DNA of 64,000 nt, from NCBI GenBank assembly GCA_035772785.1, contig JAOCPU010000045.1:186001-250000 (forward strand), in the 5' to 3' direction. The DNA comes from Phlebiopsis flavidoalba. Taxonomy: Eukaryota > Basidiomycota > Agaricomycetes > Polyporales > Phanerochaetaceae. Shown here piece by piece: positions 34,007-48,017 of this stretch (position 1 is the first letter of the stretch; each line of letters opens with the position of its first letter). Made by a program: the position numbers and the translations under genes. The notes under the pieces were generated by a model that did not search any database, was not told where the DNA came from, and saw only the letters and a list, made by a program, of their open reading frames with translations.

Positions 34007-37000
34007 ATGCGCTATGTCACCGCGCTTTTGCTCACGCTCTGTTCCCTCACAGTCAGCCTATGGCACCCGTTCCTGGACCATGTTGACGACGAGATGCATG
34101 AACTAAACCAGGAAGCCGACTACCTCGACCAGACGGTGCGGGTCGACACACCCGGAGTCAATGGCAAGTCCAAGTCGCGCACGGGAGCAGCGACCCCGAC
34201 GCCGAGGACAGCGAAAGAATCATCGAACTCGCTGCGGTCTCAGATCAGGACCTCTTCTCTCAGAGGTCTCGCAGCTACTAATAACAAGCTCGTCCGCTCG
34301 TACTATCGTGTTTCGGACCTGGAAGACGAGCTGCACGTCACGTCGGGCAACTAACCTGCGCAATGCGACCCTCAGGTTTCCCAACTTTGAGCTTGAAGCG
34401 GGGGCTCAACACTTGTCCGCACTGAGCACCGGGGGGGGGGCCTGCTTGTTGAGAAGTCTCATGTCACTACCGAGTTGACATCGTCTCATGGAACAGGCGA
34501 CCGAGCAAGCAGCGCGAGCCGGTGAAGCTGGAAAGCGCGAAGGCTACGATAGAGAAGGATCTCGACGACCTCAGTGCGACACTGTTTGACCAAGCCAACA
34601 CCATGGTCGCTGAAGCTCGGCTGGCACGGGCTCGAAGTGAGCGCAAGGCGGAGGAGACGGAGGAGGCGTTGAGAGGTGCGGAAGAGATCGTTGGGGATGC
34701 TTCAGACACAGCTGCAAACGCTGCAAGGTGGGACGAAGGAGGAATCTGACAAGAAGTGATGCAGGAAGTTGAATGCCCTATGTAGGGAAGGCAAATGGGT
34801 CGAACGTCCCCAAGCACCTGGCCCCTCATCCAAAGTGCGCTTGCTCTGCTTGCACGCTCCCTACTTGGAATACATGCAGTTCATCGCACACTTGCGCTCT
34901 ATCAAGCCTGCATCAGCGCAGCCTCCTGCTATGCCAGCTTTACTCCCTCAGCCTTTCCTAGCGAGACTGCTGGCAGAAGACTCGTAAGTGCATCGCTTCC
35001 CACTATGGATGGGTTATTGAGTTTGTTTTGTAGAGACCCCACCGTTCGGTATTTGGACCTTGCGCCTCAGCTCAACTGGCTCACCCGACGCTCCGTGCTA
35101 GCCGCGATCCACAGTGGCTATCTCAGCATCGAGCCAATGTCTACTACGACTCTTCTGGAAGAGCTCGCACACTCCTTCTATACCCGGCAACTCTCATACC
35201 CACGTTTCTTGCGCACTCTGCGGGTCCGCCATCATTGACTCGCCTGCGTCCCCCACCCGATCCACATTCGCCCCTACACGTTCTGTCTCAGGCGGCAAGT
35301 CATGGGCACCAGCCTTGCTGAAAACCTCCCTTGTCCGTCCTTCACTTCAGCCTCATTCGGGCACTCGCGTCCATGCTACACCCACGACGCCGCCGGTATC
35401 CAGCCTCCGGCCCACGTTTTTCATCTTCCGACTTGAGGCAACTACTTTCGTCAGGGCTTGCCGTTGCCCATGTCTACCCCACAACCTAACTCACCCGCGC
35501 GCGCCGCCTACAATCTACCCCCTGTGTGTGTCTGGATGGTGCCTTACGCGATTGCGTACTACATGCTCGCTGTGGGCGTTCATTCGTACCAACGTTGTTG
35601 AGAAGGTCTGGGAGGAAGAGACCCAGCAACCTCAGCCAACGTTGAACGTCACTCGTGCCAACATAGCTCTGATTCCGATCTACAAGCCACCAACAACGCA
35701 CAGCCCACTCTGGAACCCAAGCGATCACGCATGGGCATCGGTGCGCTTTGGGGCAGCATGTGTGTCTAGATCGCTGAGGCAACCACCATCCCAAAGTCGG
35801 AGTCGGCGCAGACCGACGCCAAAGCGAAGGAAGAACCAGAGAAACCAAGTACAGAGAAACCTGTCCCTCCTGTTCCTCCACGGGCGGCTGCCACCTGCCC
35901 CTCCTCGCAACCTACCACCACCTCCGCCACGTCACCCACCCTTAGCCGCCCCCATCCCACGTCCCGCTCCTGAACTTCCACCGGAAGCTCCCCCTCCGCT
36001 GAAACTAAACGATAGGAGTCTCCAACGAACAGCCAGCCCCGCTCGTCCACGATCCACTCCACGTGCACCTGCTACTCCCGAGCTGGAAAACTCGGCGGTT
36101 GCCTCCTGCGACGTGCCCTCTCCCCCTCTGATGAACACGACAGCTTTCACCACTCCCACAGAAGAGCTCGCGAACCCCCATGCAGAACGCCCCATGTCCC
36201 CGAGTACTGTACCCTCTGGCCCCCTTCAGGCCACCGCCTACCCCCGTGCCTTCGCCTGTGCCCGCGCTCCGAGCGCAAGCGAGTCCCCCGCGAGAGCCTT
36301 GCGACGGCCGCAGGGCGATAAACCTCCTGTGCCTCCGCGATTCGGCTCCGCTCGGCCCCTGACCCTCCGCGAGGCTCCGCTCCCCCCCACTTCCGCTGCC
36401 TCGTCGTGCTGCTGCGCGCGCTCGTCCAGTGTCGTCTTGATCCCGCCTGAGGCCTCTGCTGTGGCTGAAGATTCCGAGCCCAAGGTTACTGCTCAGATGG
36501 AAGCTCCCCCTACCTCAGTCCCTGAAGAGACCAAAGAGCCCGAGAGGTGAAGGCCGACGTTGTTGCGGAGGAGCCTGAGAAGCAACCTGAAGCTGAGGAA
36601 GCCAAAGAGGAAACCAAAGGAGGAAGCGAAGTCCGAAGCTCCCGCGGAGGATGCTCCCGTCACCACTGAGGCAGAGCCTGCTACCACTCACGAATCGCAG
36701 TCCGAATCCGCTGAACGACTTGAGGAGCTCAAGGAACCTGCTGACGAAGAGGCGAAGGAAACTGAAGAGCCCGTTGAGTCGTCGAGGAGGGGTCTCTGAA
36801 ATCCTTGGAGGTCGTGTCACTCGCGAATGGCTCGGACAAGGAGGATGACGACACTCGTGTGGTCAACCTGACTCCCGACTCTGCGTCGGACTCTGCACGC
36901 TCTGATGACGAGCCCGGTACCTACGTAGGCACCTCTACTTGGGAAGAGCGCACCTGGAAGGAATTAGTCAAGTTACGCGAAGAAATGTTTTGGGCGAGGA

Positions 37001-37020
37001 TTGGTGGGGTATTCGGTGAA
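34007..37020 (+). CDS. SEC2: SEC2-type Rab guanine nucleotide exchange factor
   Basis: Activates the exocytic Rab GTPase Sec4 on post-Golgi secretory vesicles. The N-terminal region reads DDEMHELNQEADYLDQTVR and NNKLVRSYYRVSDLEDELHV. The Sec2p coiled coil, the GEF region, follows: LLVEKSHVTTELTS, ESAKATIEKDLDDLSATLFD, QANTMVAEARLARARSERKA, EETEEALRGAEEIVG. Next come KLNALCREGKW and the C-terminal trunk KVRLLCLHAPYLEYMQFIAH, LRSIKPASAQPPAMP, QLNWLTRRSVLAAIHSGYLS, IEPMSTTTLLEELA and CVSGWCLTRLRTTCSLWAFI. A long P/E/A-rich tail ends in WEERTWKELVKLREEMFWAR then IGG, near 37020. A run of ten G at 34431-34440 interrupts the conserved ALSTG-LLVEK junction and breaks the frame. The precise start is uncertain; 34007 is the first ATG that reaches the DDEMHE block in frame. 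Confidence 0.92.
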
Positions 37021-37518
37021 ACATCTGGTTTGGGTTTTTTGGTTCTTGTTTTTTTTTCCTTTCTTTTTCCATCTAATCTTGTGTCGGCACGCAAAAGCGT
37101 CCAGAGTACGCATGACTTGTTTATCTCACTCCCCACATGCAAATATCGGACTGTCGTTATCTCGACCATGTATCGTTGGCCAAGCTACGTCATACACACC
37201 TCATTGATAGGAATGATCTACAGCGCCTGCCATTTGCGGCTGTGTGTCCATGTTGGGGTATGCACCTGACAGTGGTGGCCCCACCCTCCACCAAGAGTAC
37301 AGGCACATGTACCTGGGGCCACAGGCACGTCATTGTCCTGTTTTTCTGGACTTCCGCAATCGTCATCCTGGAGCCATGGATTTACCTAGCCACTTCGGGG
37401 GCTATACATCTCCACAGCGCACACATATAAAACCAGAGATTGGAGAGCATGAACTCCAACAAATCACGAATACTCTCAACGACTTTTTACGACACACAAC
37501 TCTTATTCTCAACTCAAT
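37021..37518. promoter_or_regulatory. Intergenic region and promoter of the CsbD-like gene
   Basis: No coding signal recognised. T-rich run at about 37049-37070 just after SEC2. A TATATAAAA sequence (ACACATATAAAACC) at about 37425-37432 lies some 90 bases upstream of the ATG at 37519 and is a good TATA box candidate. Confidence 0.6.
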
Positions 37519-38539
37519 ATGCCGTTTGGACGTGTAAGTCATTGCACATCTTGGTCTTCGATTTGCTTCTCACAAATCCACACAGCATCAGAACAACACC
37601 TATGACAACAACACCGCCGGCGGTCCAGGAATGGCCGGCCAGGGTGCTGACTACGACTACCGCAACCGTATGACCGAGTTGGTCCCCTCGGGACTGGCTC
37701 TGGCCCCTTCGATATGAACCCGGCGCCAGCCCCGTCCCCACTCACGGCCACCATAATAACATGAATGCGGGTCAGGGAGCGTACGGCAACCAGTGTTTCC
37801 AACATGAATGCCGGCCAAGGCGCATACGAGAGGGGGTATGATCGACCAGCTTGCCCCCACAACACTTCAACAACCAGGTACGTGACGAGGTCTTCAGTCC
37901 CAATATGCGGGCACTCACCAATATTTATAGGGCATAGTGGGCGTTGCAGGCGTGGACCACGGTGACCCGTACGCGAACACCGTTTTTGGCAACAACGATG
38001 TCCGCACACCTGTGCACCATTTCAGCAATGGCCAGCGAAGCGGCGGTGCCAGTGCCACCACTGGCAAGGTCGAGCGGATTATCAGGCAGCATGGTCTGCA
38101 GCTCGTCGCTCAAAGCGAAGGGCATGGAGAAGGAACAGCAGGCTGCCGCGTACAAGGCCCAGAGTGCCGAGCTCTCTGAGGCCGAACGTCTCGAGGCTGA
38201 GGCCTCAATGCGCCGCCAAAGGGCTGTCGACCACGGTAAATGTATTCCGAGATCAAGCGGAGGATTGCTGCTCACGAGTTCTGTCTCAGGAGCCCATCCT
38301 GCGAATAAGGCCCTGGGAGGCGCCGCTCAGGCGCAAAGAGTTTGGTGGGAACTTTGGACAGGACTGGTGCACCTGGCGGCGGACCGATGCCTGGAAAAAT
38401 ACCGCCGTTCCGGGTGCCCGCGGAGGTGTCTTGTAAAGCCCCGGAAGGATCTCACATCTTGACGCGGCCATTTCGCCAGGATACCCATGCCAAGTTCGCT
38501 GAACTGGCGTCGCTTCGTATTGATACCTTCTCGACGTAA
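37519..38539 (+). CDS. Small CsbD-like stress-type protein
   Basis: Start at 37519 with a tiny first exon (MPFGR), a GTAAGT donor, then HQNNTYDNNTAGGPGMAG and Q/G/N/P-rich sequence with repeated NMNAGQGAYGNQ-like units. A conserved middle follows: TGKVERIIGSMVCSSSLKAK, GMEKEQQAAAYKAQSAELSE, AERLEAEASMRRQRAVDHG. An intron at about 38237-38289 joins G to AHPANKALGG in matching phase. The final part reads VGTLDRTGAPGGGPMPGK and the frame closes at 38537-38539 (IDTFST). The GKVExxxG...SLxAKGxEKEQ pattern resembles CsbD-like domains of bacterial and fungal stress proteins; this assignment rests on motif memory. The composition suggests a soluble, flexible, abundant protein, and the strong TATA box fits high expression. 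At least three frame breaks (37690, 37790, 38080). Confidence 0.65.
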
Positions 38540-39299
38540 TGTAGTCCTAATGACTGGACATATGCTACAATTAATTGGTTGAATTTGACCGGTTGTGTAT
38601 CGTCGTGTGTGAGAAGAGGCGTTATTAAGCAAAGCCAGCGTGACGCGGAACATAAACTTTACGACCCTATCAGCCCGATTTACGGCACTCAAAAGGCAGC
38701 GAATAGCCGCCACAAGGCCGTAATTGTGGGTCTCGACCCTCCCTATCGTGTGGCATTTTAAACTAATAGAGTGTCTCAACGATATGAGGGGGTTTGTTAC
38801 AAGACCGAAAATCCGACCATTTATGACACGGACCCTCGGCCCGGGCCATATGTTTTGCGCCCGGGCCCATTTCAGGCAAGAAGCGTCGGCGAGCTACCGA
38901 GGTCAAGACCGTCGTTTACCACATACCGCCACCACGACGCATTGCATAGGCGTGAGAACCATCCAGAACTACCTTCTCTTACCTTTGTCGGCTTCATTTT
39001 GCCTGCAGGATCAGGACGAGGTCGTCCTCGCGAACGGAGAAGGCAAAACCTTTCAGCGCGAAGCCCGGCCTCGAGTCTTGTCGTGCCGTGATCATGCCGT
39101 CGGAATATCCTCCTGCAGAGGTTCTACGACGATCACTTGATTGGTAGATGTCCCCACCACCCCGTCATTGTTCGATAAGCCGCGCCTCACAGAAAGACAT
39201 GTGGCCGCTACAAAAAGGCCTTAAGTCCACGCCCCGGAGGCAGCTCTTCGTCCCCTCGGTTCCCGCCGTGCGTACCCTTGCTTCACGTCTGCAGCAGGC
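38540..39299. other. Intergenic, no gene recognised
   Basis: Between the CsbD-like gene and the DHA-type MFS gene. No motif-bearing frame. Two adjacent CCCGGGCC-containing stretches (38838-38870) form an imperfect inverted repeat. Presumed terminator and promoter DNA. Confidence 0.45.
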
Positions 39300-41729
39300 A
39301 TGGTTGCCCCGAGCACCAGCGTCGACGAGGTCCCCCGACGACGTCACCGTGGTCAACGTGCTCCCCCTCCATCGTTCCACGGAGGATGTGACCCCCGGCC
39401 GCCGGTACTCGGCCAGCTTCCGCTATGCTCGACGGTGACGCCAAAATGTCCGAAAGCTGAGACCGAGGAGAACGTCGTTCTGGAAAAAATCGCCACACGG
39501 ACTAACAGATCAGACCAACTTCTTGCCTACCAAAAGCAAGTGATCATGGTGTTCTGTGGTTTGTCCGTCGCGCTTGCGTGCTCGTTCCTGGACCAGACCA
39601 TGTATGTCCCAGTTTCATCATGAGTGATGTTTGCTCAGAGTTGACGTATGTTGATTTTTGTGTTTTTAGCATCGCACCTGCTCTGCCTCGCATCTCTTCT
39701 GACCTCAACGGAGGGCGCGATAGCTCATGGGTTGCTACCGCTTACCTACTCACCAGGTCAGTACACTGACTACCAGCTAAACATCTTGCGCTTACCTTGT
39801 ACAACAGTCTCTCATTCACGTCGTCCTCCATTATATGGAAGATGGTCTGATGTTTCGGTCGGAAAGTCGTTCTATTGGTCTCGCTATTTGTCTTCCTCGT
39901 ATTCTCTCTGGCCTGCGCTTTAGCGCAGACTATGATCCAGGTCAGTTCCCGTTCAAGTTGCGCGTCATATTGACACTCACTCTCAAGTAGTTGATCATAT
40001 TCCGGGCGTTTCCAAGGCATAGGCGGTGGAGGTAAGTGACAACATACCTAACCTATCTCGTATTCTGAGAAAACTGCTTCCCTGTCAGCTATCATTACCA
40101 TGGTATTAATCATGTCAGTACTGGGAATTGCTATCACGTAGACACAGACTCACGTAGACTCTAGCGTATCCGACATTGTTTCTCTCAAGGATCGTGGCAA
40201 ATACCAAGGTATAAACGAGGCGGTCATCGCACTCTCCAATGGGTTCGGCCCAGTCATCGGCGGTCTCTTCGCCGAATACACGACTTGGTAAGCCCTCTCG
40301 CGGCCACCTCGGCATGCTTTGTTGAACACTAACTTTTCGGCAGGCGGTGGGCCTTCTGGATCAACCTCCCCCTGGCGGCATCGCCATTCTGGTCGGCATC
40401 TTGCTGCTTCCGTTGAAGAAGGTGCAAGGCGAGATGCGCGAGAAGCTGATGCAGATCGACTATGTGGGCTCGTTTCTCACCATCGTGTCTTCGATCCTTC
40501 TCCTTCTGGCTCTTAATTGGGGCGGCGTTACATACCCGTGGTCGTCAGTCCAGGTGCTCGTGCCGCTGTTTTCCTCGGTGTCGGCCCGTGTTTGCGGTGT
40601 TCTTGGTTTGGGAAGCTTACTTCGCGAAGCTTCCTATCATACCGGTGCACATTTTTCAAGAACCAAGACGGTGGTTGGTGTGTACATTGCCACCGGGATG
40701 AAGTGAGTGTGGACCCCTAGCTCGAGCAACGCCTCATTTACATTTTTGTCAACCCACACAAGCAAAAAAAAGAAAAAAAAAAAAAAAAAAAAGGGAAAAA
40801 AAAAGGCATGACTTTTTTCTCGGTGGAGGTCTTTGTAGCCAGAATAAAGATTACAATACCTAATATTCATTGAAAAACAGTATTTTGTATTATGTCCCTC
40901 AATTCTTACAGCTTGTGAGAGGGGATACACCAGTCACGTCTAGTTTGCTGCTGTTGCCTTTCCTTGCCCCAATTTCCTTCGTGGTCCCTTCTGCTGCGGT
41001 AAGTCCGCATTCTCGCGTTTGTTGAAATACATGCTGACGTCCTGCGAAGGGCAATGGTGCAGGGCCGTAAGGGCAAATACAGATATCTCATTATCTTCGG
41101 ATACGGTGTATGGGCTATTGCTCAGGGTCCTACAGTGCACGATTGACGAACATTCTCCTACTGCTAAAATCATTGGTTATCTATTGCTTGGGGCGGCTGC
41201 GCCTCTGCTTCACTTTCCAAACGTACGTTACTTGCCTTCGTGTATGACTCTATACTAACAGCCTTCCCCTCCTCCCTTCCCTAGTTCACTTCTCGCTGCA
41301 CAAGCGGCCGTCCCGCGGCATGAAATGGCCGTCGTGACTGGGGTGCGAAACTTCGTGCGAGGACTCTTTGGCTCCACGATTGCGCTCGCCATCTGCGCGT
41401 TCGCTCGTCAATAATAACCTGCGCGCAGCCATCCGCGATAATCGGCTTGACCTCTGCGCAGGTCGAGGCTCTCCTCGACGATCCGACAATCATTAACCGT
41501 CCTGCGCAGCTCGCCTTGAGCGCACACTACGACAAGGCTGTCGTCCATCGCGGGATACACAAAGGGCTTCCGGAGCGTTTTCTATCTCACTGTGGCCTGC
41601 ATGGTCGTCGCGTTCCTTGCCTCCCTCTTTCTGATTGAACAGCACGAACTAAATCGGGACGACGACCAGGAACTGAAGAGATAAGCCAAGGAGGGCTTGA
41701 GGCAGCGGAAGATGGACAAAAAGAAATGA
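39300..41729 (+). CDS. MFS drug:proton antiporter (DHA2/DHA14 type)
   Basis: Fourteen-span exporter type of the major facilitator superfamily, commonly exporting toxins, drugs or siderophores. Start ATG at 39300 (MVAPSTSVDEVPRR). After a hydrophilic leader come VIMVFCGLSVALACSFLDQT, IAPALPRISSDLNGGRDSSW, VATAYLLT (span 1-2 pattern), then QLIIFRAFQGIGGG. Next VSLKDRGKYQGINEAVIALS, NGFGPVIGGLFAEYTTWRWA (motif C-like GPxxGG), IAILVGILLLPLKKVQGEMR, QIDYVGSFLTIVSSILLLLA, LNWGGVTYPW. The second half has KIIGYLLLGAAA, SLLAAQAAVPRHEMAVVTGV and RNFVRGLFGSTIALAICA. Then SAQVEALLDDPTIINRPAQL, TVACMVVAFLASLFLIEQHE and a basic tail KEGLRQRKMDKKK, stop at 41727-41729. A poly-A tract at 40763-40804 sits in a presumed intron or insertion. 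Substrate unknown. Confidence 0.92.
40763..40804. repeat. Poly-A tract inside the DHA-type MFS gene
   Basis: About 40 bases of A with single or triple G interruptions, between the exon ending near 40703 and the next recognisable exon at about 41060. The gap of about 350 bases is unusually long for an intron in this window and may be an insertion ending in a poly-A tail, but no element body is recognisable. Confidence 0.85.
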
Positions 41730-42753
41730 AAAAGACGTAGAGGCTGGAACGCCGTCAGGCTCCAGGCCTGCTTCGGAAAAGTTTTAAATGCGAGCAGTGG
41801 TGACGCTGTCAAGGTCAGCTGGCAGGCCTTCATAGAATTGGGGCCACCCTTTCATCACGACTGAGTTCTCGCTACGACTATAGATGCTCATGGACTAATG
41901 CATATCCACGAATCCTTACGTAGAGAAACCTGCCTGTAGACACGCGAACACGATAGACGGCTTTTAGACAAGTCCACGAGTGCCAACGTGTGATTGTCAA
42001 GTGGTATCGCCGCCCAGAATCGGCGGGTTGCATAGACCAGTACTCGGGCGAGCCGCTCTCCGACATTGTTTGAAACTGCTATACAAAGTTGGTCCCCTTC
42101 GGCGGGCGGGATGCCGAGCTTGCAGGTCAGATATGCTAGCTGAGGTCCTGTCAGCGTTGTGTTTCAATTCGTTCTGAACCTGATCCGCCACTGCCATCTC
42201 AAGAAGGCGGACTTACACGTTAGCTACCCGTGGGCAGCATGAGGCAGTCCTGAGTCTACCCCACAGTGCGGCCCTTCGCCACTGTCCACAGCTTTCGGGC
42301 TTAAAGGTATTTCTTGCAAATTGATTCGCGGACACCGCTGCTGGAGGCTTAGTACCAGCAGCGTGGCGTGACATCACCTCGGCGGGGGGGGCCTGTGACG
42401 GTCTTTGTTTAGTGAGGCTGTGCACGTGGTTGCACCTTTGTTGGGGTTTTTTTTTTTAAATTCGGGAATGTTTGGTTTTTTTTGTTTTTTTTTTGTTTTT
42501 TTTTTTTTTTTTTTATGTTTTTATTGGTTTTTTGTTTGTGTCCGTGACGGTCGTGACAGTTTGTGACGATCTCCGATACCCAGGCGCTTGTCAGATGCCC
42601 TGGTCATAAATCCAGGACGCGTTGTTACGTCCTCTCCACCTTGATACCAGTCCTCGTCCCCTCCTTCAACCCTAGGTACGTCGTGTTCGTCGAGAGAACG
42701 TCGAGCACGCCTCAATTTTCCTCGTGACAGATACCAACCCTTACGAACACGAC
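41730..42753. other. Intergenic region and promoter of GFA1
   Basis: No gene recognised. T-rich low-complexity tract at 42444-42540, followed by a CT-rich stretch leading into the GFA1 start. A run of 8 G at about 42384-42391. Confidence 0.5.
42444..42540. repeat. T-rich low-complexity tract
   Basis: About 97 bases dominated by T with interspersed G, A and occasional C. It lies about 215 bases upstream of the GFA1 ATG and could act as a poly(dA:dT) nucleosome-excluding promoter element, a known feature of fungal promoters; role inferred. Confidence 0.9.
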
Positions 42754-45240
<2,487 letters not shown>

Positions 45241-48017
45241 ACGGAATGCCCACGGACAATTGGAATCACCTGGGCAAATGTAATCAAGCTCACACGGACG
45301 CAGTCAAAAGCCCAATTTCTTTCTGCGAGGACTGAGTTGGTATAGCCCGGAAGTCGCGCTCCTGCTCGATGATATCTTTCTCACTTGTTGTTTCTCTTTC
45401 TTCTGATATGCCGACTAGACATAGCTATGGTGGAACAAATGGCAACTCATCAAGTTGTAATGCATAATGCAATCCCGTTTTCTCAAATCAATTGAGTGTG
45501 GCTGACGGTGTTCTTATGAGCCGCACCCACCGTCACTGACTTGCTACTGACTCTTGATTGGTGTTGTCATTCAATGAGCTACATACTGGCTTGTGGACTG
45601 ACTACAGCCGTGGACCAACTACGGTATACTTTGATGTCTGCTCTGTGCCGTGTTTTGACTGACCGATGACTGTGGCTTTGTAGCTGAAAAGCCTAAAACC
45701 CGCCCATTTGAGTTGGAGATAAGTGCCAAACGTAGGGAGGTATAGTTTTGATGTAATGTTCCTGGCGAATATGGCAAAGCTGACCTACTATTCCCATTTA
45801 GTTTTAGTGCATATATGGCAGATGCTCTGCTCCACGTCAGAGATTCGGAGGTCAGAGCCGCTAGGCAGGTTTTATACCGCCTGCGGGTGTAGGCTAAGGT
45901 CACATCTCCTTGTGAACAACTATTGTCAACGGGCAGGGCCTTCTGAAGACTTTACTGCCTTCAAACCCCCTCGTAAAAACCTGTATTTGAGTCGAGACGG
46001 GAGGTATGGAAATCGCTCTATGGAAAACCTCCCACCATTGATGCAATAATACCAGAGCCCAAATTGGGCCCGCCAAGCACACCAGCGTCACCACAACTCG
46101 TGTCGTATTGTTCCCCCAGTTTTCAATCATTTGACTCGAACAGTTTTCTATTCAGAACCACTGTTTGGCAGTCAAGGGAGTTTCTTCGCCGAAAACGGCG
46201 GCGCTGCAACCAGGACAGCAAGCGGCTCATCGCCAAACCGAAGGCCGCGATTCAGAAGGACTATGGCCCCAGTTTTAACCCGACGGAGGCAATTGACACT
46301 GCTTCAGCTTGGCGCCCTGAGCACAGCAGACTGCAGCCTTAGACTCCTCGCCACCCCCCCCACCCCTCCCCAATTCCCTACAAGTCTTTTAAATCGAATC
46401 GTTCTCCCCCTTGGATAAAAACCGATGGGCGTACGTCTCCTAAGCCCTTTCCTCGCCACCCGATATCCATCACACCAATGGTCACAGGGCGGTTCAAATG
46501 CATCAGGATCACCACTCGCTGACTAGTCTGGGTCTTTGAATATACCCAAAATGTCCCAAGCCAACGTTAGCAAGCCATAAATCCCGTCGTTGTTTGTGCA
46601 CGCAGTATTTCGCCTCAAGGCCGTCAAGTCCTATACTTTCGTCGGCTGCTACCGCGTGGTGCAAGTGGTGGTCCCGTACACGCTCGGAAAGAGGTGTCGC
46701 AAAAACGGAGTCAGACCTTCGCGGATGGGGTTCCCCACACACGTTTCGACCTTCCCACGGATCCATTCGGAAGCCCTCTACCCATCGGGTTCCCTCCTCT
46801 CCCAAGCCAATTGGCAGCAGTCACAGCTTGATCTTCTCGATACTTCAGCATAATCAGGCAGGAGGGCCCGAGGTCCCCCACTTCTCTCTGGTGTGTCTGT
46901 ATCTAGCAAAGGTCTACTGATCATCCGGTTCTATCTGGGATCCCGAGGCATAAATAACGTCGCTCGATATGCGATTGACATATTCATCAATAATGGTATC
47001 GCTGAGAGAACTTACGCTCCAGGGCGTATGATCGGCCTTGAACTTGGTTTTTTTCTCTCGGTCTCTTCATAGCTTCACCGATTGCATTTCTATTTAGGCG
47101 CCTTGTCTATTCGTTTCGTTCGACGTTTGATTGATGACTTGTTAAAATCACTCACACTCAGAATGCGTACATATGCTTACGAATGTATTATATTTTTCTA
47201 CGCGCCCTCCCCCCCCCTTTGATTTTTGTAGGATGGAGGCATGTATCATGAGTTACTCCTGTGGGGGGGGCTACTTCCCCAAACTTTTCACCGCGTTCCG
47301 CCTGAAAATAAACACTTATAAGATATATTTCCTTTCTGTCATTTTCGGTCGCAACTCAATGACATCGATGGACACCTCAGACCACATTTGAGGTGTCTGA
47401 TTATTTGCTCGACTTGTGGTTATTAAAACCATGCATTGTCTTGGAATATACTCCGTTGATCTAAAGGATCCTATCCGAAGTATGTCCTGGGACCAAATCC
47501 ACTCGAAGCACAAGAATATTGTTCATTACACGCTATCAATCTATCATCTATGATGATTTACTCAGAATGTTATATTTTACTATTTACTCATGGCCATGTA
47601 CCGATGTGGAATAGCTTCCGCAACTCCGAATCGTGTGGAGGAATCGGTCAAATAAGAGGACTACAGGGGACATGCTACGGACCTCCGAGTCGTCATGTAT
47701 AATTAATGGCATGTCATGGAAGCAGCTATCTTGCACCGAGCACACGCTGTCGATTTCGATTTCGACTTTAAATCGCTCACCTTTTCACCGCGACCCTCCG
47801 AACACAAAGTCGAGCAGCGAACCGCAAAAACGCTCACCTGAACTGGCACGATCGGTGGTGGTGACGTCAGCGGCTATCGCCGCGATAAGATTACGCGCAG
47901 CTCGACGCGACGGACGGACAGATTTTAGCGCCAAAGCGCTCTGCATCTCTTAACAGGACCACTCTCAACACCCACCGCCCTCACCCAGCGCAGACGGCCC
48001 ACCCCTCGCTCAGCACC
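45241..48017. other. Long intergenic region, no gene recognised
   Basis: About 2.8 kb with only short or motif-free open frames on both strands (for example 46131-46418 + and 46509-46805 -). The first part, 45480-45690, is dense in short TGACT/AGTCA-like words. A run of 10 C lies at 47208-47217. The last few hundred bases should contain the promoter of the next MFS gene. No transposase, reverse transcriptase or RNA gene found. Confidence 0.45.

Noticed and set aside
45241..48017. Transposable element in the gene-poor 2.8 kb
   Set aside because: No transposase, reverse transcriptase, long terminal repeats or target-site duplication could be seen.
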